Positions 17,310 to 25,241 of a DNA stretch of 64,000 nt are shown in pieces. Source of the DNA: Saccharospirillum sp043196875 (GTDB lineage: Bacteria; Pseudomonadota; Gammaproteobacteria; Pseudomonadales; Natronospirillaceae). A program made the position numbers and the translations under genes. Position 1 is the first letter of the stretch, and each line of letters starts with the position of its first letter. A model generated the notes under the pieces. That model was not told the DNA's origin. It worked only from the letters and a program-made list of their open reading frames with translations, and did no database searches. The DNA lies in NCBI RefSeq assembly GCF_043196875.1, contig NZ_JBEBMX010000001.1:930001-994000 (forward strand), written 5' to 3'.

Positions 17310-17738
17310 TCAGGAACCCAGGCGTTGCACCAGTTGGTGCAGCGTCTGGGTTTTTGTTATCTGCCAATGCTGACAAAGCGCATCGACTGCCTGCTCAGCC
17401 GTAATGCTGCTGTGTTGTTGATCCAGACAACCGGCCAGCAACGCCAGATCCCACTGCTCCAGTACTAACTCCCACTGCAAAGCCAATGGCCGAGTCGGAT
17501 GACTGCGCGCCAGTTGGAAACGATGCTGTCTTACCCGGCGTAGCAGCTGTCGTGGCTGCCCGGTTTCGACCGTCAGCCAGGCGGACCAGTCCAGGCGCCA
17601 TTGGTGCTTCATCGCGAAACCGCACAGCAGAATATCGTTCACGCCCGCGCCGTCAGCCTGCCATTGCAGCAGGGTTTCTTTGTGGTCGGGATAAACGGAA
17701 AGGGCAAAATCCCAAAGCTTGGGGCCAAAAGACGTCAT
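17310..17738 (-). CDS. TIGR02444 (DUF2390) family protein
   Basis: A soluble protein of about 142 aa of unknown function. The opening FGPKLWDFALSVYPDHKETLLQWQ followed by GAGVNDILLCGFAM is the family signature as I recall it (LWDFALALY...LQD..G.DVNLLLF). It lies between algP and an ABC-F gene, an arrangement also seen in pseudomonads. The start at 17738 is preferred to 17777, but neither has a good ribosome site. Its 3' end contains a terminator hairpin serving the convergent algP gene. Confidence 0.75.
   Translation of the reverse strand: MTSFGPKLWDFALSVYPDHKETLLQWQADGAGVNDILLCGFAMKHQWRLDWSAWLTVETGQPRQLLRRVRQHRFQLARSHPTRPLALQWELVLEQWDLALLAGCLDQQHSSITAEQAVDALCQHWQITKTQTLHQLVQRLGS
17315..17355 (+). 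terminator. Intrinsic terminator of algP inside the convergent gene
   Basis: AACCCAG (17315-17321) pairs with CTGGGTT (17346-17352), and TGCACCA (17326-17332) with TGGTGCA (17335-17341). A TTTTT run at 17351-17355 follows. It sits 15 bp after the algP stop and inside the last codons of the TIGR02444 gene on the other strand. Confidence 0.7.
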
Positions 17739-17764
17739 ATTGATGAGACTGATGGTATTGGACG

Positions 17765-17793
17765 CAGACAGTATCACAGAGCGTTGGTAAACT
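17765..17793 (+). promoter_or_regulatory. Possible extended -10 promoter of yheS
   Basis: CAGACA (17765-17770), a 17-bp spacer and TAAACT (17788-17793) preceded by TGG, an extended -10. The -10 box ends only 7 bp before the ATG at 17801 and no Shine-Dalgarno is visible, so the transcript could be leaderless. Confidence 0.3.
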
Positions 17794-17800
17794 CCGCGCC

Positions 17801-19708
17801 ATGATTCAGCTTAACCAAATCAGCCTCCAGCGCGGCGGCGTCCCCCTGATTGAAGACAGCACCATCACCCTTTATCCGGGTGAGCGGGTGGCCGTTATCG
17901 GTGCCAATGGCAGCGGTAAGTCAACGCTGTTCCAAGTCTTGCAGGGCGAGCTTGCTGTCGATGGCGGCAGTGTGTCCATCCCCGCCTCCTGGCGTATTTC
18001 CCATATGGCGCAGGAAGTGGATGCCAGCGCACGATCGGCGCGCGACTTCGTACTTGATGGCGATGACCAATTGCGCGCTCTGGAAGCCGAACAGGCTGCA
18101 GCCGAAGCGGCCGGAGACGACCATCGTCTGGCCGATGTTCTGGGCGAGCTCGATAATTATCAGGCTTACGCCAAAACCAGTCAGGCAGAGCAACTGCTGT
18201 TGGGATTGGGTTTTACCACCAGCGACTACGATCGGGCCGTGGCGGATTTCTCCGGCGGCTGGCGGGTTCGGTTGAACCTGGCGCGTGCCTTGATGAAACC
18301 GGCCGACCTGTTGCTGCTTGACGAACCGACCAACCACCTGGATTTGCACACCTGCTACTGGCTGGAAAACTGGTTGCGCCGCTATCCCGGTACGGTGTTA
18401 TTGATTTCGCACGACCGCGACTTTATCGATGGCGTTGCTACCCAGGTACTGAGCCTAAGTCAGCGCCAACTCACCTTGTGGCGTGGTAACTACAGCCAGT
18501 ACGAGCGTCAACGCGCCGAGCAGGAACGACTGCAACAGTCGCAATACGAAAAGCAGCAGGCGCGTATCGCTGAAATTCAGTCCTTTGTCGATCGGTTTAA
18601 AGCCAAGGCCAGCAAAGCTAAGCAGGCGCAGAGTCGAGTTAAGATGCTCGAACGGATGACGCTGGAAGCGCCGGTGCATATCGATAATGGCTATGATCTC
18701 AGCCTGCCCTGCCATGACAAGGTGTCGGATCCGCTGCTCAGTCTCAGTAACGTTAGTCTGGGCTATGGCGAACGCGCTGTCATTGAAGGCATTCGCCTGA
18801 GCCTGCATCCAGGCATGAGAGTGGGTTTGCTGGGTGTAAACGGCGCGGGTAAATCGACCCTGGTCAAAGCGCTCGCTGGCGAGTTGGAGCCGATGGCTGG
18901 TGAGTTGACCTCGGGACAACATCTGCGCATTGGCTATTTCGCTCAGCATCAGCTTGAATCCCTGGACAGCCATGCCAGCGCGATGGAACATCTGAAGCGT
19001 CTCGATCCGCGTGAGCGCGACCAGACACTGCGTAACTTTATCGGTCGTTACGGCTTCAATGGTGACCGCGCCGATGAACGCATTGAACATTTTTCCGGTG
19101 GTGAGAAAGCGCGCCTGGCGCTGGCCCTGATCGCCTGGCGCAAACCGAATGTTCTATTGCTGGATGAACCAACCAACCATTTGGATTTGGAAGTTCGGGC
19201 GTCGTTAAACCTGGCGCTTCAGGCATATGAAGGCGCCGTTATTCTGGTATCGCACGATCGCTATTTGCTGAACAACACCGCTGAGGTTTTCTGGTGGGTC
19301 AATCAGGGTCGCGTCGACGAATACAGTGGCGATCTGGACGATTACTTCCAGGCGTTGTTGAAGCAGCCGGAGCAACTTAAAAGTCGTAAAGAAGCCAATG
19401 CGCAACCGCAAAACAGCGCCCCGATTGATAAAAAACAGCTGCGTCAGCAGAAAGCGGCTGAGCGTGAACGCTTGAAACCGATGAAGCGTCAGTTGCAGCA
19501 GTTGGAAAAAGCGATGGAAAAACAGCAGCAACGCCTGGCAGCCATTGAAAGCGACCTTGCCGATACCGATCTATACGAAGATTCGCGTAAAGACGAACTC
19601 CAGGCCTTGCTCAAAGAGCAGTCGACTTTGAGTCAGCGCCTGCAGGAATCGGAAGCGCAGTGGCTGACATTGAGTGAAACAGTGGAAGCGGCAGAGGCCG
19701 CTCTCTAA
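17801..19708 (+). CDS. yheS: ABC-F family ribosome-associated ATPase, YheS type
   Basis: A cytosolic twin-ATPase translation factor without membrane domains; ABC-F proteins act at the ribosomal E site on stalled complexes. The 635-aa protein has two P-loops (GANGSGKST, GVNGAGKST), two signature motifs (FSGGWRVRLNLARAL, FSGGEKARLALAL), two LLLDEPTNHLDL Walker B segments, the inter-domain linker RFKAKASKAKQAQSRVKMLE, and a C-terminal coiled coil rich in Gln and Glu. Length and the PASW/DGD features near the N terminus match E. coli YheS (about 637 aa) better than Uup or EttA. Confidence 0.92.
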   Translation: MIQLNQISLQRGGVPLIEDSTITLYPGERVAVIGANGSGKSTLFQVLQGELAVDGGSVSIPASWRISHMAQEVDASARSARDFVLDGDDQLRALEAEQAAAEAAGDDHRLADVLGELDNYQAYAKTSQAEQLLLGLGFTTSDYDRAVADFSGGWRVRLNLARALMKPADLLLLDEPTNHLDLHTCYWLENWLRRYPGTVLLISHDRDFIDGVATQVLSLSQRQLTLWRGNYSQYERQRAEQERLQQSQYEKQQARIAEIQSFVDRFKAKASKAKQAQSRVKMLERMTLEAPVHIDNGYDLSLPCHDKVSDPLLSLSNVSLGYGERAVIEGIRLSLHPGMRVGLLGVNGAGKSTLVKALAGELEPMAGELTSGQHLRIGYFAQHQLESLDSHASAMEHLKRLDPRERDQTLRNFIGRYGFNGDRADERIEHFSGGEKARLALALIAWRKPNVLLLDEPTNHLDLEVRASLNLALQAYEGAVILVSHDRYLLNNTAEVFWWVNQGRVDEYSGDLDDYFQALLKQPEQLKSRKEANAQPQNSAPIDKKQLRQQKAAERERLKPMKRQLQQLEKAMEKQQQRLAAIESDLADTDLYEDSRKDELQALLKEQSTLSQRLQESEAQWLTLSETVEAAEAAL

Positions 19709-19710
19709 TC

Positions 19711-19719
19711 TGTGGATAA
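19711..19719 (-). promoter_or_regulatory. Perfect DnaA-box sequence
   Basis: TGTGGATAA at 19711-19719 is the reverse complement of the consensus DnaA box TTATCCACA. A degenerate second copy (TTGGATAA) follows about 13 bp on. With only one good site and no AT-rich unwinding region, it is more likely chance or a local DnaA-binding site than an origin. Confidence 0.3.
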
Positions 19720-19969
19720 GTTGTTGGATAAGCTTGGGTCAACTGCGCCAGTGTGGGGCGGAGGCGTAGAGCGGTGCTGCCAATGATGCTCGATAAGAAA
19801 GAGAATTTTAAAAGAAAATCAATAAGTTAGAGATATATCTTCAGAGGTTGTCATAACAAAGACAGCTAACCGTCATAGGCAACCACTTTGTGTATAAGCT
19901 GGGTTGTCACCCTGAGAACCTTAACGGCGCAATACGCCGTGATGGCTCACCCAGCCCAAGGAGACATAG

Positions 19970-20545
19970 ATGAGCGACGATAAGAAAGACAGCAAAGAAA
20001 TCCTTGATCCCGTTGGTGATCGACTGATCAAGGCGCGCAAAGTTTTGATCTGTGAAGAGATCAATCAGAGCATGGCCAAGAAGGTGATCGGTCAGTTACT
20101 GACCCTGGCCGAAGAGTCGGACGATGACATCCAGTTGTTTATCAACAGCCAGGGTGGTCACGTAGAAGCGGGTGACTCCATTCATGACATCATTCAGTTT
20201 ATTGCGCCGCGCGTTAAAGTGATCGGTACCGGCTGGGTAGCCAGCGCGGGCACCCACATCTTTTTAGCGGCCGATAAAGAAGACCGTTATTGCTTACCCA
20301 ATACCCGCTTTCTGATCCACCAGCCGACCGGTGGTGTGGGTGGTCAGGCCAGCGATATCGCCATTCAGGCCGAGCAGATTCTGCGTATGCGTGAACGTCT
20401 GGCGCGCATCATCAGCGAAGCGACTGGCCAGAGCATTGAACAGGTGCGTAAAGACATTGAGCGGGATCGCTGGATGACCACCGATGAAGCCATTGAATAT
20501 GGCATTGTCAGTAAGGTAGTTCGGTCCAGCACTGAAATGGCGTAA
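19970..20545 (+). CDS. Stand-alone ClpP-like serine protease
   Basis: A 191-aa ClpP-family peptidase. Catalytic residues by alignment with E. coli ClpP: Ser92 in VASAG, His117 in FLIHQP, and Asp162 in KDIERDRW. GGVGGQASDIAIQAEQILRMRERL matches the handle region. The conserved N-terminal block of true ClpP (the MVIEQT...GERAYDIYSRLL segment forming the axial loops) is reduced to DPVGDRLIKARKVLI after an acidic start. No clpX or tig gene is adjacent, so this looks like a divergent paralogue. It has a strong ribosome site (AAGGAGA) and a clear terminator. The partner ATPase and substrates are unknown. Confidence 0.85.
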   Translation: MSDDKKDSKEILDPVGDRLIKARKVLICEEINQSMAKKVIGQLLTLAEESDDDIQLFINSQGGHVEAGDSIHDIIQFIAPRVKVIGTGWVASAGTHIFLAADKEDRYCLPNTRFLIHQPTGGVGGQASDIAIQAEQILRMRERLARIISEATGQSIEQVRKDIERDRWMTTDEAIEYGIVSKVVRSSTEMA

Positions 20546-20557
20546 GCCGCCTTAGAT

Positions 20558-20589
20558 AAAAAAATCCCGGCAAATGCCGGGATTTTTTT
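20558..20589 (+). terminator. Intrinsic terminator of the clpP-like gene
   Basis: TCCCGGC (20565-20571), loop AAAT, GCCGGGA (20576-20582), then seven T (20583-20589). A run of A precedes the stem, so it could also work from the opposite strand. Confidence 0.9.
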
Positions 20590-20596
20590 GATCTGC

Positions 20597-20819
20597 TAAA
20601 TCGTGGTGGGCGAAGCCTGGCAGGCAGGACATCCCTGTTAGCTGGTCCAGGCCGACTTCCGTGTCGGCCGTAAAAATCCTATTAAAGCCCCGTTAAGGGG
20701 CTGGTTTAGTAGTTGGACGTCCCAGTGGAGTGGTCCAGCCCGGCCATCCATGGCCGGTCGTAAATCGCTCAAAAGAACCCGTTAAGGGTTCTTTTGAGGG
20801 CGAAGCCCACCGCGATTTA
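20597..20819. repeat. Mosaic hairpin element flanked by 15-bp inverted repeats, abutting rho
   Basis: The ends TAAATCGTGGTGGGC (20597-20611) and GCCCACCGCGATTTA (20805-20819) are inverted copies with one mismatch. Between them, two units of 88-bp period each start with TGGTCCAG (20643, 20731) and carry two stem-loops. Unit A: GGCCGAC/GTCGGCC (20650-20669) and AGCCCC-GTTAA-GGGGCT (20686-20702). Unit B: CCGGCC/GGCCGG (20740-20757) and an 11-bp stem around GTTAA (20770-20796). The loop GTTAA is kept while the stems differ but stay paired. The right end contains the rho stop codon. It resembles a BIME or small non-autonomous element. Confidence 0.75.
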
Positions 20820-22073
20820 CCCCTTCATCGATTTAAAGAATTCGTCGTTGGTCTTGGTCTGCTTGAGTTTGTTGATCAGGAAGTCGATGGCGGCGACGTC
20901 TTCCATTTCCGCCAGCAGTTTACGCAGAATCCACATGCGTTGCAGTTCGTCCTGGCTGGTCAGCAACTCTTCGCGACGGGTACCGGAGCGGCGTACGTTG
21001 ATGGCCGGGAAGATGCGTTTCTCGGCAATCTTGCGATCCAAATGCACTTCCATGTTGCCGGTGCCTTTGAATTCTTCGTAGATCACTTCGTCCATTTTCG
21101 AGCCGGTGTCGATCAAGGCAGTGGCCATAATGGTCAGCGAACCGCCCTCTTCGATATTCCGTGCTGCACCAAAGAAACGCTTGGGGCGCTCCAGTGCATG
21201 CGCATCGACACCACCGGTCAGTACCTTGCCGGAGCTCGGTACGATGGTGTTGTAAGCCCGCGCCAGACGGGTAATAGAGTCGAGCAGAATGACCACATCC
21301 TGCTTGTGCTCGACCAGACGCTTGGCTTTTTCGATCACCATTTCGGCAACCTGAACGTGACGCGCCGGTGGTTCATCGAAGGTCGAAGCAATGACCTCGC
21401 CGCGCACCGAACGCTGCATGTCGGTCACTTCTTCCGGACGTTCGTCGATCAGCAAAACGATCAGATGGGTTTCCGGATTGTTGCGGGTAATTGCCTGAGC
21501 CACATGTTGCAGCATCAGCGTTTTACCGGCCTTGGGTGGCGAGACGATCAGGCCACGTTGACCTTTACCGATCGGTGATACCAGGTCGAGAATCCGGCCG
21601 GATAAATCTTCGGTTGAGCCGTTGCCGGATTCCAGCAGCAGTCGCTCTTGTGGAAACAGTGGCGTCAGGTTCTCGAACAGAACCTTGTTGCGGCCACTCT
21701 CCAGTGGTTCGTAGTTGATCTTGTCAACTTTGAGCAGCGCAAAGTAACGTTCGCCTTCTTTCGGCGGGCGAATTTTTCCGGAGATGGTATCGCCGGTGCG
21801 CAGATTAAAACGGCGGATCTGGCTGGGCGAGACATAGATGTCGTCCGGGCCGGCCAGATAAGAAGCGGTTGCCGATCGCAGAAAACCAAAACCGTCCTGC
21901 AGAATTTCCAAGACTCCATCACCCCAGATGTCTTCACCGCTTTTGGCGTGACGTTTCAGGATGGTGAAAATCAGGTCTTGCTTGCGTGAACGGTTCAGGT
22001 TGTCCAGGCCCATGTCCTTGGCAATTTCCAGGAGCTCAGGCACAGGTTTGGTTTTTAAGTCACTCAGATTCAT
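20817..22073 (-). CDS. rho: Transcription termination factor Rho
   Basis: A hexameric RNA-dependent ATPase/helicase that ends transcription at Rho-dependent sites. At 418 aa it matches the standard length. The N-terminal RNA-binding domain contains DGFGFLRS at 60-67, the Walker A is SPPKAGKT at 178-185, and VVILLDSITRLARAYN is the Walker B/Q-loop region, followed by TGGVDAHALERPKRFFGAARN. The end DEFFKSMKG is family-typical. A promoter lies at 22164-22192. The stop codon overlaps the inverted-repeat element downstream. Confidence 0.98.
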   Translation of the reverse strand: MNLSDLKTKPVPELLEIAKDMGLDNLNRSRKQDLIFTILKRHAKSGEDIWGDGVLEILQDGFGFLRSATASYLAGPDDIYVSPSQIRRFNLRTGDTISGKIRPPKEGERYFALLKVDKINYEPLESGRNKVLFENLTPLFPQERLLLESGNGSTEDLSGRILDLVSPIGKGQRGLIVSPPKAGKTLMLQHVAQAITRNNPETHLIVLLIDERPEEVTDMQRSVRGEVIASTFDEPPARHVQVAEMVIEKAKRLVEHKQDVVILLDSITRLARAYNTIVPSSGKVLTGGVDAHALERPKRFFGAARNIEEGGSLTIMATALIDTGSKMDEVIYEEFKGTGNMEVHLDRKIAEKRIFPAINVRRSGTRREELLTSQDELQRMWILRKLLAEMEDVAAIDFLINKLKQTKTNDEFFKSMKG

Positions 22074-22163
22074 AGGATTAGCGGTTTTGATTATATAGGG
22101 ATGATGGGTGGGCGGGGTGCCCAGAGACGTGGTTGGGAAGCGTTGGAATTTGGAATTAAAGAC

Positions 22164-22192
22164 ACTATAGGGGGTGCAATTTAGCCTGTCCA
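22164..22192 (-). promoter_or_regulatory. Sigma-70 promoter of rho
   Basis: Reading the minus strand, TGGACA (22192-22187) is followed by a 17-bp spacer and TATAGT (22169-22164); both boxes match 5 of 6 consensus bases. The leader would be about 85 nt. A second TATAAT (22095-22090) nearer the start lacks a -35 partner. Confidence 0.6.
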
Positions 22193-22199
22193 GAAAAGA

Positions 22200-22225
22200 T
22201 TCGGGCCGGATTTCCCGGCCCGGAA
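22200..22225 (-). terminator. Intrinsic terminator of trxA
   Basis: CGGGCCGG (22202-22209) pairs with CCGGCCCG (22215-22222). On the minus strand the stem is followed by AATCTTTTC, a modest U-run. It lies a few bases past the trxA stop. Confidence 0.65.
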
Positions 22226-22230
22226 CGGCG

Positions 22231-22557
22231 TCACAGGTTGCCCTGGATAAACTCGATCAATTGAGTTTTGGATAAAGCACCGACTTTGGTGGCAACGACT
22301 TCGCCGCCACGGAACATCATCAGTGTCGGAATGCCGCGAATACCAAACTTAGGCGGCGTGTTGGGATTGTCGTCGATGTTCAGTTTGGCAACATCGAGTT
22401 GCTCGGCGTACTCATCGGCGACTTCTTCCAGAACCGGCGCAATCATTTTGCAGGGGCCACACCATTCCGCCCAGTAGTCCACCAGGACGGGCTTGTCGCT
22501 GCCCAGTACTTCGCTTTCGAAGCTGTCGTCGGTTACGTTTTTGATTTGTTCGCTCAT
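22231..22557 (-). CDS. trxA: Thioredoxin 1
   Basis: A small cytosolic disulfide reductase that serves as electron donor for ribonucleotide reductase, methionine sulfoxide reductase and others. The 108-aa protein has the active site WCGPC with Cys33 and Cys36, the cis-Pro motif GIPTLMMF, and the usual length. It is transcribed toward rho, as in E. coli and many relatives where trxA and rho are neighbours, but with its own terminator before rho. Confidence 0.98.
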   Translation of the reverse strand: MSEQIKNVTDDSFESEVLGSDKPVLVDYWAEWCGPCKMIAPVLEEVADEYAEQLDVAKLNIDDNPNTPPKFGIRGIPTLMMFRGGEVVATKVGALSKTQLIEFIQGNL

Positions 22558-22571
22558 TAGGTTCCGTACTC

Positions 22572-22600
22572 GTTAAATGAAATCGTTCCTGAGCCATCAA
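22572..22600 (-). promoter_or_regulatory. Possible promoter of trxA
   Basis: On the minus strand TTGATG (22600-22595), a 17-bp spacer and TTTAAC (22577-22572), ending 15 bp before the trxA ATG. Confidence 0.35.
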
Positions 22601-22675
22601 GGCTGCTGGGCACCCTTGCAGTAAGAAGCTGTCTGGCGGTATTGACCGGGAACACCGGACGGCGCTCCCTCAGGA

Positions 22676-22702
22676 AGCGCCTAACATGAACGCTTAGGCG
22701 CT
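22676..22702 (-). terminator. Perfect 9-bp stem-loop after hemB
   Basis: AGCGCCTAA (22676-22684) and TTAGGCGCT (22694-22702) pair perfectly with a 9-nt loop, 6 bp past the hemB stop. On the minus strand only TTCCT follows, so termination may be partial. Confidence 0.5.
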
Positions 22703-22707
22703 GGTTT

Positions 22708-23706
22708 TCAAGTCCGATTTGCCAGTAAACGGGCGGTATCGACGGCGAAATAGGTGAGAATGCCGTCGGCGCCAGCGCGTTTAAACGCCATCAGGCTTTC
22801 CAGCATGACGCTGTCTTTATCCAGCCAGCCCTGGGCAAAAGCGGCCTGATGCATGGCGTATTCACCGCTGACTTGATAGGCGAAGGTTGGCACACGGAAT
22901 TCGTCTTTCACGCGGCGCACGATGTCCAGATAGGGCATGCCTGGCTTGACCATCACCATATCGGCGCCCTCTTCCAGATCGAGTGCAATCTCGTGCAGCG
23001 CTTCATCACTGTTGGCGGGATCCATCTGGTAAGTCGATTTGTTGCCTTTGCCCAGATTGGCGGCCGAGCCGACCGCGTCGCGGAACGGACCATAATAATT
23101 CGATGCGTACTTGGCCGAGTACGCCATGATCTGGGTGTTATGAAAGGCTTCGTCTTCCAGCGCTTCACGCATGGCGCCGATGCGCCCGTCCATCATATCG
23201 CTGGGTGCGACCACATCAGCACCGGCTTCGGCGTGCGACAAGGTCTGGCGCACCAGCGTCTGGACGGTGACGTCGTTCATCACATAGCCGCTGTCGTCGA
23301 TAATGCCGTCCTGACCATGAGTGGTGAACGGATCGAGCGCTACGTCGGTCATCACACCCAGTTCCGGATAGGCCGCTTTTAAAGCCCGGGTGGCACGTTG
23401 TGCCAGGCCGTCGGGGTTGTAAGCCTCTTCCGCCTCAAGCGATTTCTTTTCTGTTGGCACCACCGGAAACAGCGCCACCATGGGAATGCCCAGTTGCACC
23501 CACTCTTCGGCCGCTGCCACCAGCAGGTCCACCGACAGGCGTTCCACGCCCGGCATAGAGGGTACCGCTTCGCGCTGCTGTTCACCTTCAAGCACAAAAA
23601 CCGGATAAATCAGGTCGTCCACCGTCAGCTGGTTTTCACGCACCAGGCGGCGCGAAAAGTCATGGGCGCGCAGGCGGCGCAGACGGGTTTGGGGATAATG
23701 ACGCAT
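22708..23706 (-). CDS. hemB: Porphobilinogen synthase (delta-aminolevulinate dehydratase)
   Basis: Condenses two 5-aminolevulinate molecules to porphobilinogen in tetrapyrrole synthesis. From an ATG at 23706 (AGGAG 10 nt upstream) it has 332 aa. Schiff-base lysines are Lys199 (AYSAKYASNYYGPFRDA) and Lys254 (VMVKPGMPYLD). The metal region reads DVALDPFTTHGQDG with Asp where zinc enzymes have Cys, so this is the magnesium-dependent, zinc-independent type as in P. aeruginosa. A longer frame to 23781 has no support. It is divergent from ubiE. Confidence 0.97.
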   Translation of the reverse strand: MRHYPQTRLRRLRAHDFSRRLVRENQLTVDDLIYPVFVLEGEQQREAVPSMPGVERLSVDLLVAAAEEWVQLGIPMVALFPVVPTEKKSLEAEEAYNPDGLAQRATRALKAAYPELGVMTDVALDPFTTHGQDGIIDDSGYVMNDVTVQTLVRQTLSHAEAGADVVAPSDMMDGRIGAMREALEDEAFHNTQIMAYSAKYASNYYGPFRDAVGSAANLGKGNKSTYQMDPANSDEALHEIALDLEEGADMVMVKPGMPYLDIVRRVKDEFRVPTFAYQVSGEYAMHQAAFAQGWLDKDSVMLESLMAFKRAGADGILTYFAVDTARLLANRT

Positions 23707-23853
23707 GGCGGTGGAACTCCTGAAGTCGGTGGCAGGCAATTTGACTGAAGTCATTATCCGGGCGTAAAGGTCAGTTTCCAAGGCCGGTGCTGTCGCCCCG
23801 CTCAGGCGAAATCGTTACAATGCGGGCTGCCTTGTTATTGCTGCGGAGTTCGG

Positions 23854-24603
23854 ATGGCCGACAAAGACACCACTCATTTTGGTTACCAGGAAGTCGCCAC
23901 TGGCGATAAGCAAAAAAAGGTGGCCGATGTGTTTCATTCGGTGGCCAGCAAATATGATCTGATGAACGACCTGATGTCGTTCGGCATTCACCGACTCTGG
24001 AAGCGTTACACCATTGAATTGTCCGGCGTTCGTGCCGGTAATAGCGTGCTGGATATTGCCGGCGGTACCGGCGATCTGAGTTACGCCTTTGCGCGCAAGG
24101 TTGGCGCCGAAGGCCAGGTGGTGTTGGCGGATATCAACGAGTCCATGCTCAAGGTTGGTCGTGACCGCCTGGCCGATCGTGGCATCGCCGGCAACCTGGA
24201 AACCGTTCAGGCCAACGCCGAATCGCTGCCGTTTGATGACAACCGCTTCGATGTGGTCACCATCGCCTTTGGTTTACGTAACGTCACTCACAAAGAAAAA
24301 GCCCTGGCAGAAATGCAGCGCGTCTTGAAGCCCGGTGGCCGTTTGCTGGTGCTGGAATTTTCCAAGCCGCGTAACGATCTGCTCAGCCGCGCCTATGATT
24401 TTTATTCGTTCCAGGCGCTGCCGCGCATGGGCAGCATGGTCACCGGCGATGCCGACAGCTACCGCTATCTGGCCGAGTCCATTCGCATGCACCCGGATCA
24501 GGAAACGCTGAAAGCCATGATGAGCGATGCCGGTCTGGAACGCGTGCAATACCATAACTTGACCGGTGGTATTGTTGCCTTGCACCGAGGCATCAAGCCA
24601 TGA
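23854..24603 (+). CDS. ubiE: Ubiquinone/menaquinone C-methyltransferase
   Basis: A SAM-dependent methyltransferase that adds the C-2 methyl in ubiquinone (and C-methyl in menaquinone) synthesis. The 249-aa protein has the signatures VADVFHSVASKYDLMNDLMS and the SAM site VLDIAGGTGDLSYAFA, then FDVVTIAFGLRNVTHKEKAL and RVLKPGGRLLVLEFSKP. A TACAAT at 23816-23821 may be its -10 box. It overlaps ubiJ by four bases (ATGA), indicating translational coupling in a ubiE-ubiJ-ubiB operon. Confidence 0.98.
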   Translation: MADKDTTHFGYQEVATGDKQKKVADVFHSVASKYDLMNDLMSFGIHRLWKRYTIELSGVRAGNSVLDIAGGTGDLSYAFARKVGAEGQVVLADINESMLKVGRDRLADRGIAGNLETVQANAESLPFDDNRFDVVTIAFGLRNVTHKEKALAEMQRVLKPGGRLLVLEFSKPRNDLLSRAYDFYSFQALPRMGSMVTGDADSYRYLAESIRMHPDQETLKAMMSDAGLERVQYHNLTGGIVALHRGIKP

Positions 24604-25241
24604 GTCTGCTGGCTTTGCCGCTGCAGCGACTGATCAACGAAGCCCTCCGTTATGACCCCAGTGCCCGGCATCGGTTGGCTGATTTGGCCGGTCAAAGTCT
24701 GGTATTGGAAATGCGCGAACCGGCATTAAAGGTTGCGTTGGCGATCGAAGCCGACAGCGCTGAAGCCCAAACCGCTCATATCGAAGTGGCGTTTCAAGAG
24801 CCCGAGTCGGTTAACGCCCGCGTCAGCGGCCGCGCCACAGATTTGTTCGCTGTGCTGCGTTCCACCGATCGCACTCAGGCGATGATGGCGCATCAGATCG
24901 ATATTCAGGGCGATACCCGTACCTTCTTTACGCTGCAGTCCATTCTCGCCGGGCTGGATATCGACTGGGAAATGGCGCTCGGTGATCGCCTGGGTGATCT
25001 CCCGGCGCACTGGCTGGCCGAAGGTTTACGCAGTTTTGCTGGCTGGGCGCGGGTTCAGAGCGAATCGGCTGGGCGCACGCTGCATAACTATCTGCGCGAA
25101 GAAAGCGATGCCCTAGTACCTAACTCGCTTTGGCAAGCACACAGCGAGCAGGTGCATAACACTCGCCTGGCCGCCGACCGTCTGGCTGCGCGTCTGGAGC
25201 GTTTGTCCAAACGCCTGAATACGGAGACGTCCCGCTCTTGA
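24600..25241 (+). CDS. ubiJ: Ubiquinone biosynthesis accessory factor UbiJ
   Basis: An SCP2-fold lipid-binding protein that, with UbiK, holds ubiquinone intermediates for the cytosolic Ubi complex. The 213-aa sequence fits the family by context and pattern: an N-terminal SCP2-like domain (QSLVLEMREPALKVALAIE...VSGRATDLFAVL) including GDTRTFFTLQSILAGLDIDWE, and a C-terminal helical/coiled region. It overlaps ubiE by ATGA, and its stop overlaps the TTG start of ubiB. Confidence 0.92.
   Translation: MSLLALPLQRLINEALRYDPSARHRLADLAGQSLVLEMREPALKVALAIEADSAEAQTAHIEVAFQEPESVNARVSGRATDLFAVLRSTDRTQAMMAHQIDIQGDTRTFFTLQSILAGLDIDWEMALGDRLGDLPAHWLAEGLRSFAGWARVQSESAGRTLHNYLREESDALVPNSLWQAHSEQVHNTRLAADRLAARLERLSKRLNTETSRS

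Noticed and set aside
19711..19970. Replication origin near the DnaA box
   Set aside because: Only one good box, no unwinding region, and no dnaA, dnaN or parAB genes alongside.
20680..20796. GTTAAGG loops considered as integron attC core sites
   Set aside because: The symmetric stems and constant central GTTAA do not give the paired R/L boxes of attC, and there is no integrase or cassette.
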